64,000 bases of DNA, taken from positions 61,341,181-61,405,180 of the forward strand of contig OZ024827.1 of the NCBI GenBank assembly GCA_964016985.1, written 5' to 3'. Source of the stretch: Anodontia alba. Taxonomy: Eukaryota; Mollusca; Bivalvia; Lucinida; Lucinidae. The position numbers and the translations under genes were made by a program. The notes beneath the pieces were generated by a model. The model saw nothing but the letters and a program-made list of their open reading frames with translations. It searched no databases and was not told the origin of the DNA. This document shows, piece by piece, positions 23,005-34,924 of this stretch. Position 1 is the first letter of the stretch. Each line of letters starts with the position of its first letter.

Positions 23005-23655
23005 TTGCCCCCGACTGCCGAAAGCAGTAGTTGGGTGTATAGCGTTTCGCCGTGCGTACGTGCGTAAGTCACATTCTCTTGGAAGTCACAACTTGGGTAC
23101 ATTTTATACTGGAAAGTTGAAATTTGGTCAGCTACTTACTTTTAGCTAGATTTTCCCCTGGGTCATACCCTAGGACGGGACTAGGAGTCAAAATTTATAC
23201 AAATGTTTACAAATGTTTAAGTTTACATTCAAGTTTAGAGTATTTGAGTCAGTATTACCCGAAGTTTGGAGTATGTTACTTACTTCCCAATGACTGCCCA
23301 GTGACTGGCAGAGTGCAATTTAGGCGAGCTATGCTGTCTTTCTTTTATTTTTTTTATTTATTTTTTTACATGTTTGTGCCCCGGCCTGCCGAAGGCGGCA
23401 GTGGGGCATATAGCGGTGTGCTATAATGTTACGTCCGTATGTCCGTATGTGCATATGTCACGTTCATAACCGGTCTAAGAATTGTTTTCAATTTACATTC
23501 AAATTTACACTCACATTTCTCTTAGAAGTCATAAGTTGAGCACCTTTGAAATTTTGTAAACTACTTACCCAGACCTAAACCTTCAATCCAATACTAGAGT
23601 TGCCCCTAGGTCTTGCCCTGAAGCTCGGCCAGGGGTCTAAATGTATAACAGGTCA
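23005..23655. mobile_element. Two diverged copies of a GCCGAAGGCGGCAGT-type repeat
   Basis: CCCCCGACTGCCGAAAGCAG, then TAGCG and CGTRCGTRYGT, then CACATTCTCTTGGAAGTCA, GGTACATTTT and CCCCTGGGTC, runs from 23,005 to about 23,225. The same order starts again at about 23,373 (CCCCGGCCTGCCGAAGGCGG). The pair are direct copies with considerable divergence. The element is probably a SINE or a non-autonomous DNA element. Confidence 0.65.
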
Positions 23656-23913
23656 GACTGAGCATTTGGAAAATAGCTGTTGCCATATGGTTGCCATAGA
23701 GCAAAGGGCGGGAGCATTTGTGTACTTTGAACACATATCTAGTTTTCACTATATAATACATAGAAAACGAGGAAGATGTGGCAGTTAAGAATAATCGCAC
23801 CGCTCAGACTTTCACCGACATGTATCTGCGGTAATGCTGGGTTTGTTTTTAGTTGGTCTGGCTTAAGATTTTAGGATTCTGCTTTGTAAGTCGAATGCGT
23901 AAAAATGATATCA

Positions 23914-24146
23914 CCCGGGCACAGCAGTTTCTACAAGATTGTATATGTGTCAAACGAAGACTCAGATCAGCCTGCACATTCGCGGAGTCTGATCAGAGTC
24001 TTCTCTGAGCACACTGAGGGTATCCAAGGATCCAAAGCGTCTTCAGGGGTATGGCGAAGACTGGTCAGCCAGCGAGTTTGTACAGACTGAATTGAGTTTT
24101 CGCTAGACGCACATGCAGTCTGGTAAGAAATGGTGTGCCCCGGCTG
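23914..24146. mobile_element. GGGCACAG inverted-repeat MITE, copy 2
   Basis: CCCGGGCACAGCAGTTTCTA at the left mirrors TGGTGTGCCCCGGCTG at the right, and CTCAGATCAGCCTG is answered by CAGACTGAATTGAG. Homologous to 16,837-17,036. A hairpin remnant with GACGCCGCAAAACGCGGCGT follows at about 24,250. Confidence 0.75.
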
Positions 24147-24546
24147 ATATATGATAACACGGACAACACTGTACAAAGCCTTCTGATACCGCAAGTCAGG
24201 GGCGGATCCTAAAAGACAGGCCGGAGCAAACAGCAAAGATCCAGATAGGACGCCGCAAAACGCGGCGTCTGCTGAGACTGCACTTTTTGCCGCTTATCCA
24301 GCAATTTTAGACACATTCGCTGGTAGTAAAATGGACGTTATAATGTAGAAAGGTGTGTAAATATTTAGGCTGACTATGTTATTCAAACTTTCTTGGAATT
24401 ATCCAAAACCCCAACAAAAATACAATTAGAGTCATTGGTTTGGGTAGGGGTTCGCCTGAACCATCCCCAACCCCCAGCGGGATCCCTGTTGCTTTACCTA
24501 AGTTTATTATTAGTATTAAATATATCCTACTGGCGAAAGTATAATC

Positions 24547-24950
24547 GCAAGAATTGGTTAACCGCTTTGAAGATCAAGCTTACACAGGAAAAGTATGTGT
24601 AGGTTAACTGACTGGCTTGACATGACATTACATTACGAAAACACACCTATTCAAATACACTGAAAATTTCACCACCAAAAATGGCAATTTTTCAGATAAA
24701 AATTTCTGATATTTTTCATATTTCTGCTCAAAACATAGATTATGGGTACTCGTTAGAACCACCACTTCGAGGCGGTTCTAACGAGTACCCACAATCTATG
24801 TTTTTGAGCAGAAATAACAAAAATAATGTATACCCCTGTAAACCCCAGTTTTACTATATAAAAGTGGGGTTTGAGGGGGTTAAAATTATATAGGTATGTT
24901 TTCGTGATGACAGTGTTGATTTGGCCTGGTCATAAAACCCAAACTTCATA
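24547..24950 (-). mobile_element. Interspersed repeat M, copy 2, split by a family-A MITE
   Basis: GGTTAACCGCTTTGAAGATC through GACATGACA (to about 24,630) matches copy 1 at 1,704-1,815. The continuation, TTTGGCCTGGTCATAAAACC, resumes at about 24,918, immediately after the MITE. Copy 1 has the two parts joined, which shows that the MITE entered an existing repeat M. Confidence 0.75.
24631..24909 (+). mobile_element. Family-A palindromic MITE, copy 5 (intact)
   Basis: 279 bp from CATTACGAAAACACACCTAT to AGGTATGTTTTCGTGATG, with the full central palindrome. It lies inside interspersed repeat M. ACA occurs next to both ends, but the duplication length is not clear across copies. Confidence 0.92.
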
Positions 24951-25954
24951 CTCAAAAGTGTAAAATATACTAAAATAACCAAACATTTCATGGCTAGATA
25001 TTTTATAAACCGAACTAATATTATATATTATGATAACGGTCTTATTTTATTCACCCTTGTGCTATATTGAATACTCCTCTTGTCATATAAAGAGTTATTA
25101 GCTGGAATAAGGTGAATATTTCTGTCTAATATGCATACGAGACGATAATATAATGCAGCATATGCGTTATTCCGAACGCGTAAGTTTTAATTTAAACATA
25201 TTTCATTCGTATAAATTTGCATAAAAATGCAAAACGTACAGTTCGTGTCAAGAACACAGCCAACGAAAGGTCAATTACTTGTTTAGTTCTTGAAAAGAAC
25301 GTTTATGATGTAAACCAGAATGATGTGAATTCAAAGCTCAAAATCTAATTATCAGTTTAAACATAAGAAAACAAAATCGTTGTCAATATAAGTCTAGTAT
25401 AATTAACGCAGTAAATTCATCAGAACAAATAAGTAATTGTTCGCCCGACGGAAACCTGACTATCTACAAATACATTGGAGAAAAGAATTCTCTAACCAGA
25501 TCACACAAAATCGTGCTGGTCTGGTCTTTCGTTGAAGGCATGTACGCAAGAAAACATTTTGGACGACGCCCGTTTTACTGTGTGGTTTTGTATCAAAATA
25601 AATTCTGCAAATTTCGCTGAATGGAACATTCTACTATCTACTTGTTTTTTTTTTTGTTGTTGTTTTTTTCTGTTATAAGTGTAAGCAAGGCTAAATTGAA
25701 TGACGCCTTATATTCATTTATCTTGTTAATATTCTATTGACTTTTCATCCGGCGATTTTATCCGAGACGGTCAACAATGAAGAAATAGCAATTTATTTCA
25801 ATCAAGAAAGCCTTCTTTTGATTTATTTACGTCCATTCTGTGATAGATAAGCTTCTTTCAAGCTGGCTGCAGTAAATCGTTGGTATTCCTGCGATGATGC
25901 CGACTGTATTAAGGGAATACACTTTCAGGAGCAATAACTATTTCAAAATTGATT
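24951..25954. other. Unassigned, no gene seen
   Basis: AT-rich; no frame above 60 codons with a motif and no repeat shared with the rest of the window. Confidence 0.5.
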
Positions 25955-26050
25955 TGCCTCCCTTCTGAAAAGGAGTCTTATCTAAAAGGAAATAAATTGC
26001 TCATCTCGAGAGCAAATTCTTTCCTTTTAGAGTAGACTCCTTTTTAAAAT
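25955..26050. mobile_element. AAAAGGAAA fold-back, copy 2 (clearest)
   Basis: CTTCTGAAAAGGAGTCTTAT then CTAAAAGGAAA is answered by TTTCCTTTTAGAGTAGACTC and CTTTTT, with CTCATCTCGAGAG at the centre. It defines the family that also includes 7,222, 30,438 and 42,515. Confidence 0.75.
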
Positions 26051-27995
26051 GGCATTGGTGTCCAGGAAAGCAAACAACAGGAAGTTAAAAACGTCCCGTC
26101 CCTAGTCAAAAATTGCGGAAAATCTGCTGAAGGTATCTGTTCCACTTAAGTAGCCATGCAATAACTTCCGCGAATAGTACTGTTCCGTAGCAAGCCCACC
26201 CTTATATCTCGGAAACATACACTGGTAAGGCCAGTCTCTGTCCGCATTTGAATTCTATCCTATTTCCCTAAATATTCGGACAGACATGTTTGAGCAAATA
26301 TTATTGATCCAGATCAAACTGCTCTTCCAGGTTTAGGGAAAGTACGATAAAATATACTTACCGCAAATACGGTGTAGTAATGCATGCATTCGGTTATTTG
26401 GCAGATAATTATAATTACTTCTAACACCCTTGCTCGTGTTGTTCCCTATTTGTCTTTACATTTCTAGCCGTGCTTTATCTAAGGTATTTGAGTATAGGCA
26501 TTTCGTCGCGCGCTATTAACGGGAAACCAACCATATTACTATTGTGAAAGTTGCGCCTCTGGTAACTAAGGACGCTACACGTAGCTTACAATATTGGTCA
26601 AAACATTTATATACATAATAGATTGTATGAATAAGACAGAAAATGATCAATGAACATTACAGTTCTTTGACTTTTTTACCTGATGAGTTCCTCTACAGGT
26701 TATACCATTCAAACACATTTTACTTCTTGTTTCCATCGTGTACATTTGTTGACATGTTGGAAAACAAAAGTAAGTCGGTTAACATTCTTATTTTGCTGTT
26801 TAATATCTGTTTTTCTTAGGTCCATCGCGGCACTCCAATTTCGTACGTTTTGCAATTCTGTCATGAACACAGGATACACGTTATTATATTTTACATCGTT
26901 TTTATATCTTACATCGTAAGCTGATTTGCATAATTTATCCGCCATTTTGAATATTCGTCATCGAACCTTGTAACTACGTAACCGTGTGCTTAAGAGGTAT
27001 AAAAAAAATCTCATTTATGAAAACAAAATCGCTTAATGAGAGGTGTTAGAAAATAAAGAAATTAACGCGAACTGTGCTCAAATGCCCCAGATAAAGCACA
27101 GTTGAGTTTGAGTTGTACCCATTTGAGCGGCTCAGAATAATTTATTTCTTAAATAGCACGTCTATAAACGCCGAAGACGTGACGTTACACACAATTCATT
27201 ATTTTACCTCGACTATGCTATATTTCAGGAACGTAGTGCATTGCCGCACTATACTGCATCGGCGTTGGCATACTTTGGGTAAATACCGAGGCTGTCGTAG
27301 CCGTACTTATATCGCCATCAACTTATTGTTTGTCGATTTAACAACAAAATAGCAGAATTTCTTATGTATAATATATTATAAAAGAAAATATTATTTCAGC
27401 GCCTCATTTTCATCCTTTTTTATCAGAGTTCGACAAATCAACTTATTTACCCAATTAATTGCGAATTCAGACATATTTGCCTCGCTAAATTAGACATGTT
27501 AGTGATAAGCTGAAATTTGTCTGCTTTCTATTGATCCCATATTGAACCACGCTATGAAACCGTCCAACTGAACGATAAAGAAACGCATAAGCCTGTGCAG
27601 TCAGATAATCTCGTCAATACTTTTGCGGTACATTTTCAAGAAGTATCGTGATATTAATGCATCAGCGGACAGCGACCAGGGCGGATCATTGCGCCAGCGT
27701 GCATTATGACCTGTGCTTTCATTGTGCACATAATCTGTAAACTACTTTTCTCAAGATGTGGCAATGTTTCATTATAACATCAAACGAACGTGCTTGTTGA
27801 GTTATCTGAGGCAGACAAAATATATCAAATAGAGCGTTTAATGCTAACTGATTTTGTTCTGCAGTATATCATAATTCGGTTAAATAGCACTGTATTATCA
27901 GAGGCGCACACAAACAAAACACAATCAAAGAAGAAATTAGCAATTTCGTATGGCGAACGTATAAAATATATGATTGCACGGAATACGCACAGAGT

Positions 27996-27999
<4 letters not shown>
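26051..27999. other. Unassigned, no supported gene
   Basis: Several frames of 78-86 codons occur, including overlapping ones on both strands at 26,683-26,945. None has a recognisable domain. No repeats were matched. Confidence 0.45.

Positions 28000-28034
<35 letters not shown>
28000..28034. repeat. T35 homopolymer
   Basis: 35 consecutive T. On the minus strand this reads as a poly(A) tail, but no retroelement body was recognised immediately next to it. Confidence 0.98.
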
Positions 28035-28037
<3 letters not shown>

Positions 28038-28310
28038 GAGACCTTTATGATCGTAAGCTTTAGTCTGCTGCTCTTGTTAGTTAATTGCAACGTTTGCTTG
28101 TATTGATAAATCCACATAAAAGATTTATTTGATATTTAAGAAAACTAGTATTAAAGATGTTAAGGAATAACCAAAATCTGAGAAAATGACTTCAGAATGA
28201 CACCGAGAAGAGCAAACAAACCATGACAGAAAGTACTTGACTTAATTTTTTTGATTGTGTTGGGGTTTAACGACACGTCAACCCTTGAGGGTCATTTTGT
28301 GTCGTCTCCC

Positions 28311-28415
28311 AGAGAAAGGGAGAAAAGAGATAGAAGAGAGAGTAGAGGAGATGAAAGAGAGGGACAGGGAAGAAAGAGGAACAGGAATGAAAGTGAAGAA
28401 ACAGAAGAAATAAAA
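28311..28415 (+). repeat. ~100-bp purine-rich tract
   Basis: The plus strand is almost entirely A and G across about 105 bases (blocks such as AGAGAAAGGGAGAAAAGAGA), with only a few pyrimidines. It lies between a GTTTAACGACACGTCAACCC block, which resembles the start of a known type of molluscan SINE, and the PLE-C tail copy. Confidence 0.8.
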
Positions 28416-28559
28416 ACATTCCCCCTCTACCCTTACCCACTACAAGGATAGCAGGCCTTGCCCAACTGTAAACCAATATCAGTTGGACGCCCCGGTGATC
28501 TAAGATACACAGCACCTTCGCACCACCCGACCACCCCCACTTGACATAGAACTAAAATG

Positions 28560-29000
28560 TTGCCTTTGTTAACAAAGAATACACAAAAGAGTGAAAATAA
28601 GAGATCCGGTTTTATCAAGCCTCTTCATATACAGCTGGCACCAGCTCAGTCGGTATTCGATTTTCAGAATAACCAGAATGGGCTCAGTGGTTCAAAAAAT
28701 AAAGCAAAACTTAATTTGCACTATAGTGAAGCATGGGGGAGACGTTTTACGACCGTTACACGACACTAACATCAGCTACAATGAAGTAAAAGACGCAAAC
28801 CAAAAAAAAGCAGAGCAACCAGCCCCCTCTTCCCCACGAAGGCAATCACAGTGCTAGACAGGATTCCAAAATATACCAATCAGACAACAAGTTGGACAAA
28901 TACAAAATAAGTCCTACAGCGAGCAGCACAATGCCGCACAGAGCAAACAACACCAGAACCACTTCCTAGGAACGGTCACATGTAAAGCCTTCCGGCGCAT
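28560..29000 (-). mobile_element. PLE-C 3' tail, old copy
   Basis: 28,560-28,800 matches one unit of the ~250-bp tail repeats (GTTGCCTTT, GGTTTTATCAAGCCTCTTCA, TTGCACTATAGTGAAG, GACACTAACATCAGCTACA). 28,800-29,000 matches the tail block at 37,114-37,407 (CTCTTCCCCACGAAGGCAAT, TAGGAACGGTCAC). It lies on the 3' side of the PLE-C coding relic at 29,285-30,375 in PLE sense, as expected for one original insertion. Confidence 0.7.
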
Positions 29001-29406
29001 TTAAATCTAATTCACTGGTGCCAATTTTTCACTCTCAGTTCAAATGTTGTAAAATACGAAATGATTGGCTCGCACACAGACTCCTTAACTCAATAAGTGA
29101 AACATCATAGAAAGCAAAAAACGTTTAAATCAGTGTGGTTCATCTGCTGAACCAACAATGAGGCCTTAGACACCGGTAGCAAGAGCTGAAGAAACTAAAG
29201 AAAATCACTATTAGAATCATGGAAGGCCGGAACAAATAACAAAAAGGGCATCAACTTTCTAATGAAAAGTTTGGTAGGCTCTTTTAAATTTGAGACCCCG
29301 TCCACCGCCGTGCAATTAAAGAGGAACGCAATCATAGCTGTCACTCATAATTGGGTCTGTCGCATAATATCTAAATTTCTATGATATGCTTTACACTATA
29401 TGTGTA

Positions 29407-29408
<2 letters not shown>

Positions 29409-29460
<52 letters not shown>

Positions 29461-29463
29461 CGC
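29409..29463. repeat. (TG)n-(CG)n microsatellite
   Basis: About 22 TG dinucleotides run into about five CG dinucleotides, followed by an interrupted CA/CG tail; alternating purine-pyrimidine throughout. Confidence 0.97.
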
Positions 29464-29816
29464 ATACACGCACGCACACGCGCACATGTTGGTAACAAAA
29501 AGTCACAAAATCACAGCTCTCAAAAATAATTGATTTTATCATAAATGCTAGGCAGTCCAGGGAACATTTGCGGAGGGATTGGCAAAGGGACGTGACCATG
29601 GCGTCTGAAATGAGGGGCCCCCACGGTGGTGTCTTAAAGCAGACATAGCTAACCTGGTCTACGTTTGTTCTGTGTGATGTTGCATTTGTTGTTTTATACT
29701 GCTTTTAGTGTCTTATAAGTCGGACTCGGCTAGATATCAATATTAATCTTTTATGCTATTTTAATATGTATGTATATTGTAAATCTATTGATATATGACA
29801 CTTCAATAAACAAATT

Positions 29817-29852
29817 ACTCACTCACTCACTCACTCACTCACTCACTCACTC
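29817..29852. repeat. (ACTC)n microsatellite
   Basis: Nine tetranucleotide copies. Confidence 0.97.
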
Positions 29853-30437
29853 TAAATTATACCCTATCGTGATATAATGGGTAGTATTTGTTTCGACTTC
29901 TTCTAAAAATTGGATAGGATTTCTCAGCCATTTTCCTGAATTAAATAACTAGGTCACCGTAAAACTCTGGTTTGGATATTCCTTGTTACAAAAGGCTAAT
30001 TTTACTAGTATATCTATCAATCAAATCGGAGTGTCAGCGGTAAAAGTTTAAACTCACGTTACGAATTCGATAGCCTTGAGTAAGAATTTGGCAGTCAGTG
30101 TCATACCCCATCGTTGTATAATGGGTAATATTTGTTTTGATTTCTTCTAAAAATTGAATAAGATATTTCCAGCAATTTTTCTAATTTTATAAACTAGGTC
30201 ACCGTAAAACTTTGGTTTCAGTATTCCTTGTTAGAAAAAAAAATGGTTTTTAAGCTAACTTTACTATATTTATCAATCAATTTGGGGTGTCAGCGATAAA
30301 AGTTTGAAATCGCGTTACAAATTTGATGATACCGGTAGCATTTAGTAAGAAATTTTACAGTCAATGTTTTATTCTTATTGTTAAAACCATTTACATGAGA
30401 AAACATCTTTGCAAATTGAGATATGTATAGTCCCCAC

Positions 30438-30525
30438 AACTTCTGATAAAGGTTCTACTCTCTAAGGAAATGGTTTGCTCCCGGAGGAAACCTTTGCTCA
30501 CAAAGTAGATCCCTTTCCAGAAGAT
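30438..30525. mobile_element. AAAAGGAAA fold-back, copy 3
   Basis: ACTTCTGATAAAGGTTCTAC and CTCTAAGGAAA on the left face AAAGTAGATCCCTTTCCAGA on the right, around a TTTGCTCCCGGAGGAAA centre. More diverged than copy 2. Confidence 0.6.
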
Positions 30526-30783
30526 GATTGTTGTGCAGAATGGAACACATGAAATCACAAACGTCTCCCTTTTACAAAGTAATCGGGAAATCTATCCAGT
30601 TATGTTTAGCCTTTCGTAGGTAAATTCATTTGTATTTCTGTAATATTCCGTCTTTAGGTGAAAGACTGACTATCAGAGGTAGTCATCTAGGCTTGAAGTT
30701 TTTTGCTTCCCCATTAAAAAGATAACTAGCCCATCAGGAAGCATCCCCGCCCACCCCGGTTTGTAGATACCTTCACCAATTGA

Positions 30784-30975
30784 GCTACTTTGGGTAAAAA
30801 TTTCAGCAGACGGCAGTTTGAAATATTTTCTTATTTTTCCCATAGACAGAATTTGATATTTCATGCAAATTGTCTCCAATGGACATAATTTGCATGAAAT
30901 ATCAAATCGTCTTTATGGAAAAAATATCACAAATTTGTCGTCTGCTGGATTTGCACAGAGTGGTAAATGTTAACA
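30784..30975. mobile_element. GGGTAAAAAT inverted-repeat element, copy 2
   Basis: TTTCAGCAGACGGCAG on the left faces TTGTCGTCTGCTGGATTTGC on the right. The inner stem TTTGATATTTCATGCAAATT is mirrored by AATTTGCATGAAATATCAAA around a loop at about 30,880-30,888. One of the best-preserved stems in the window. Confidence 0.8.
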
Positions 30976-31074
30976 GCAAAAAGTATAATTTTAACCAAAA
31001 GATTATATTCTACTTCAGGGACAATCTATAAACCAAATGACCGAAAAAATGTATTGCCATAAGCGAAGCAGTTA

Positions 31075-31078
<4 letters not shown>

Positions 31079-31127
<49 letters not shown>
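31079..31127. repeat. (AT)n microsatellite
   Basis: About 24 uninterrupted AT dinucleotides. Confidence 0.98.
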
Positions 31128-31129
<2 letters not shown>

Positions 31130-31216
31130 TTGAAAACTGTCTATCCACAACACAGGAAATATAGGGAAGAAAAAAGTTCGAAAGAATGAGGAATGGCCAA
31201 TAATTACATACTTTTA

Positions 31217-31262
31217 TTCCAACGCGTTTCACTACTTCGAGTAAAGAATCGTTACGTTGGCG
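31217..31262 (-). other. GTGAAACGCGTTGG motif 3' of PLE-G2, possible eroded hammerhead
   Basis: On the minus strand GCCAACG, an inner TACTCGAAGTA hairpin, then GTGAAACGCGTTGG. CCAACG pairs with CGTTGG, giving a closed stem with an inner stem followed by GAAAC, the general layout of a hammerhead ribozyme. The CUGAUGA box reads TAACGATT, so catalysis is unlikely. It lies about 75 bp after the stop of the Penelope-like frame, where a terminal repeat is expected. Confidence 0.4.
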
Positions 31263-31334
31263 TCATAGTAACAACGGTAAAAGAATAGGTGTAAAGAGCG
31301 TCACGAATGCATTGCTATCATTTTAGAAAATCTA

Positions 31335-32093
31335 CTAAAACGTTCTATTAAGTTTCGGCTTAAATAACTCTATAAAATATGCTTCTTTAATCTTTCGTGA
31401 AGTGACATTGTCTGTTTTCATTTTAAAAGGTGGAAATAATCTAAAATTTATGTCAAGTCCCGTAGCACAATCAACAATGTGTTCACTAACGAACAGTTTT
31501 CTGACATTGATGTGTCTTATGTGCTGACGATGTAAAGTCATGCGATGGCGTAGTGTATCTCCAGTCTCTCCAATATATTCTTCACCACATCACCCACACT
31601 GTAGTAGGTAGATAACGTTCTGTGTTTCGCCAGACATGTCTGATCTGATGTAAAATGTTTTTCCACATTTGAAGGTGTAATTATCCCCAGTGATAAGGTT
31701 GTTGCAGATTCCGCAATTTGATCTTCCACAGCGTGTTATTTCTGCGCGGTGTGGTTCCTCTTCAAACTTAGCAGAAGTCAGCATGTGTTTAAGGTTGGGC
31801 GGTTGTCTTATACTTTTTATTATTTGATTTGCACTTAACACGGCCGCCATTTTGCTGTCCTCATAAAGAATCTCAAGATGTTCATGAATAGCACGGAAAA
31901 GTTCCGGGTTTTTCGGGTTGAAGGTGGAAACATATGTAACTACATTTTCATCCGATTTCTGTCTTACTTGCCTTAGTTCTAATTTGTTTATGCCCATGAC
32001 TTTATTTATTCCGTTTTCTATAACATTGTTTGGGTAATGCTGTCGTTGTAATGCAAGTTTAAGTTCAACAAGTCTTTGTTTCAATATGTACAA
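31335..32093 (-). pseudogene. Penelope-like C-terminus with GIY-YIG, one nonsense codon (PLE-G2)
   Basis: The minus-strand frame runs about 253 codons from 32,093 to the stop at 31,335, broken by a single in-frame TGA at 31,590-31,592. Before the break: FNPKNPELFRAIHEH, SIRQPPNLKHMLTSAKFEEE, the Cys-rich linker RCGRSNCGICNN, FKCGKTFYI and NVIYLLQCG. After it: CGEEYIGETGDTLRHRM, LFVSEHIVDCATG, RKIKEAYFIELFKPKLN. VIY and YIG, the following arginine and the glutamate in KEAY fit a GIY-YIG endonuclease of Penelope-like elements, which cuts the target DNA for reverse transcription. The reverse transcriptase itself is absent; upstream is a fold-back and an AT tract. The near-complete frame marks it as younger than PLE-G1. 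Confidence 0.85.
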
Positions 32094-32108
32094 AGATACA
32101 CATACATA

Positions 32109-34049
<1,941 letters not shown>

Positions 34050-34172
34050 GACGTAAAATGTAGAAAAAATAAATCTCTACATTTTGGTTTGAGGTCAGTG
34101 CAATCTGTAGAAACTTTGTACATTTTGAGTTAGCCTCAACGCAAAATGTAGAAGTTTATTTTTTACATTTCA
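34050..34172. mobile_element. Fold-back element, CTACATTTTG arms
   Basis: AAAATGTAGAAAAAATAAAT and CTCTACATTTTGGTTTGAGG on the left are mirrored by CCTCAACGCAAAATGTAGAA and GTTTATTTTTTACATTT on the right. Confidence 0.7.
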
Positions 34173-34283
34173 ACATTTCGCGTTGTAACAGCGATGCGCT
34201 TCAAACATGACGTTACAGTCTTTTATTTAGTTTGTTAGAATTACCTATCTTAAGGCTCTCAATCATTGAAATTGACTATATCA

Positions 34284-34510
34284 AAATTAATACAATCATA
34301 AAATGTGGCGTCTGACAGCCTGTAAAATTTCAGTTTAGTCTCTCGTTCTTGAACTGGATCAAGAGTGAAATGATTTCTTATCACATCTCTGAATTAATGT
34401 TGGCAACATTAATTCAAAGACACAATAAAAATCATTTCATTTCAAGAACAAGAAACCAACTGAAATTTTACAGGCTGTCAGGGGCCACATTATATGACTG
34501 TATTAATACC
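34284..34510. mobile_element. 227-bp palindromic element
   Basis: CTGACAGCCTGTAAAATTTC at about 34,312 is mirrored by GAAATTTTACAGGCTGTCAG at about 34,461. The match extends outward to TTAATACAATCATAAAATGT and its partner, and inward to CTCGTTCTTGAA; the centre is GAATTAATGTTGGCAACATT. Few mismatches in the outer arms. A 'hypothetical' minus-strand frame overlapping the right arm is not supported. Confidence 0.85.
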
Positions 34511-34924
34511 ATATAACAATTTATTAAATCTTTCTTGAATAATTACGAGTAAATGTCTTTTTGAGGAATATGGAGCCTTTAAAAATATAAATGAAGTTAC
34601 CGAGTCACAGTCTTTCCAAGGCGCCGACAAAAAGGAAACGTGAGTAACAAACAATAGCAAGACACATCGGCACAAATTGCAGTAACTGTCATACATTTGT
34701 AAGTACAAAGAATGACTGAAACAGAGGCACCCCCATGGAATGGTCAGCAGAAACAACCACTGTTTGGAGAGGGCGGACTTAAAGTAAGTTTTTTTTAGAT
34801 CGTACCCTCTTCCTTAATCCTGCTGCAGCTAAAACTGGAATTATCAAAATATCTGACTATAGGCCCGCTTTAGCTCTGTCAGAGGAGAAAGAAACAAAAG
34901 GTCCATGGGTACTTTCACCTGATA

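Larger units (their letters stand above)
29285..30375 (-). pseudogene. PLE-C coding relic, old and partly duplicated
   Basis: 29,285-29,390 matches the C-terminal coding end of the relic at 37,691 (CCGTGCAATTAAAGAG, TCATAATTGGGTCTGTCGCA). From 29,858 to about 30,370 the section around AACTAGGTCACCGTAAAACT, GATATTCCTTGTTA and GTGTCAGCGGTAAAA appears twice with a period of about 245 bp; it corresponds to about 37,880-38,060 of that relic, the region following the reverse-transcriptase catalytic motifs. No open frame survives. A (TG)n tract (29,409-29,452, continuing as (CG)n to 29,463) and an (ACTC)n tract (29,817-29,852) lie inside. Divergence is clearly higher than in the 37.7-kb copy, so this is the older insertion. 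Confidence 0.7.

Noticed and set aside
26709..26945. Minus-strand first exon with AAAATGGCGGAT start and a GTAAGA donor-like word
   Set aside because: The start context is good, but ATGGCGG words are common in the repeats here, the plus strand is open over the same span, and no following exon or homology is visible.
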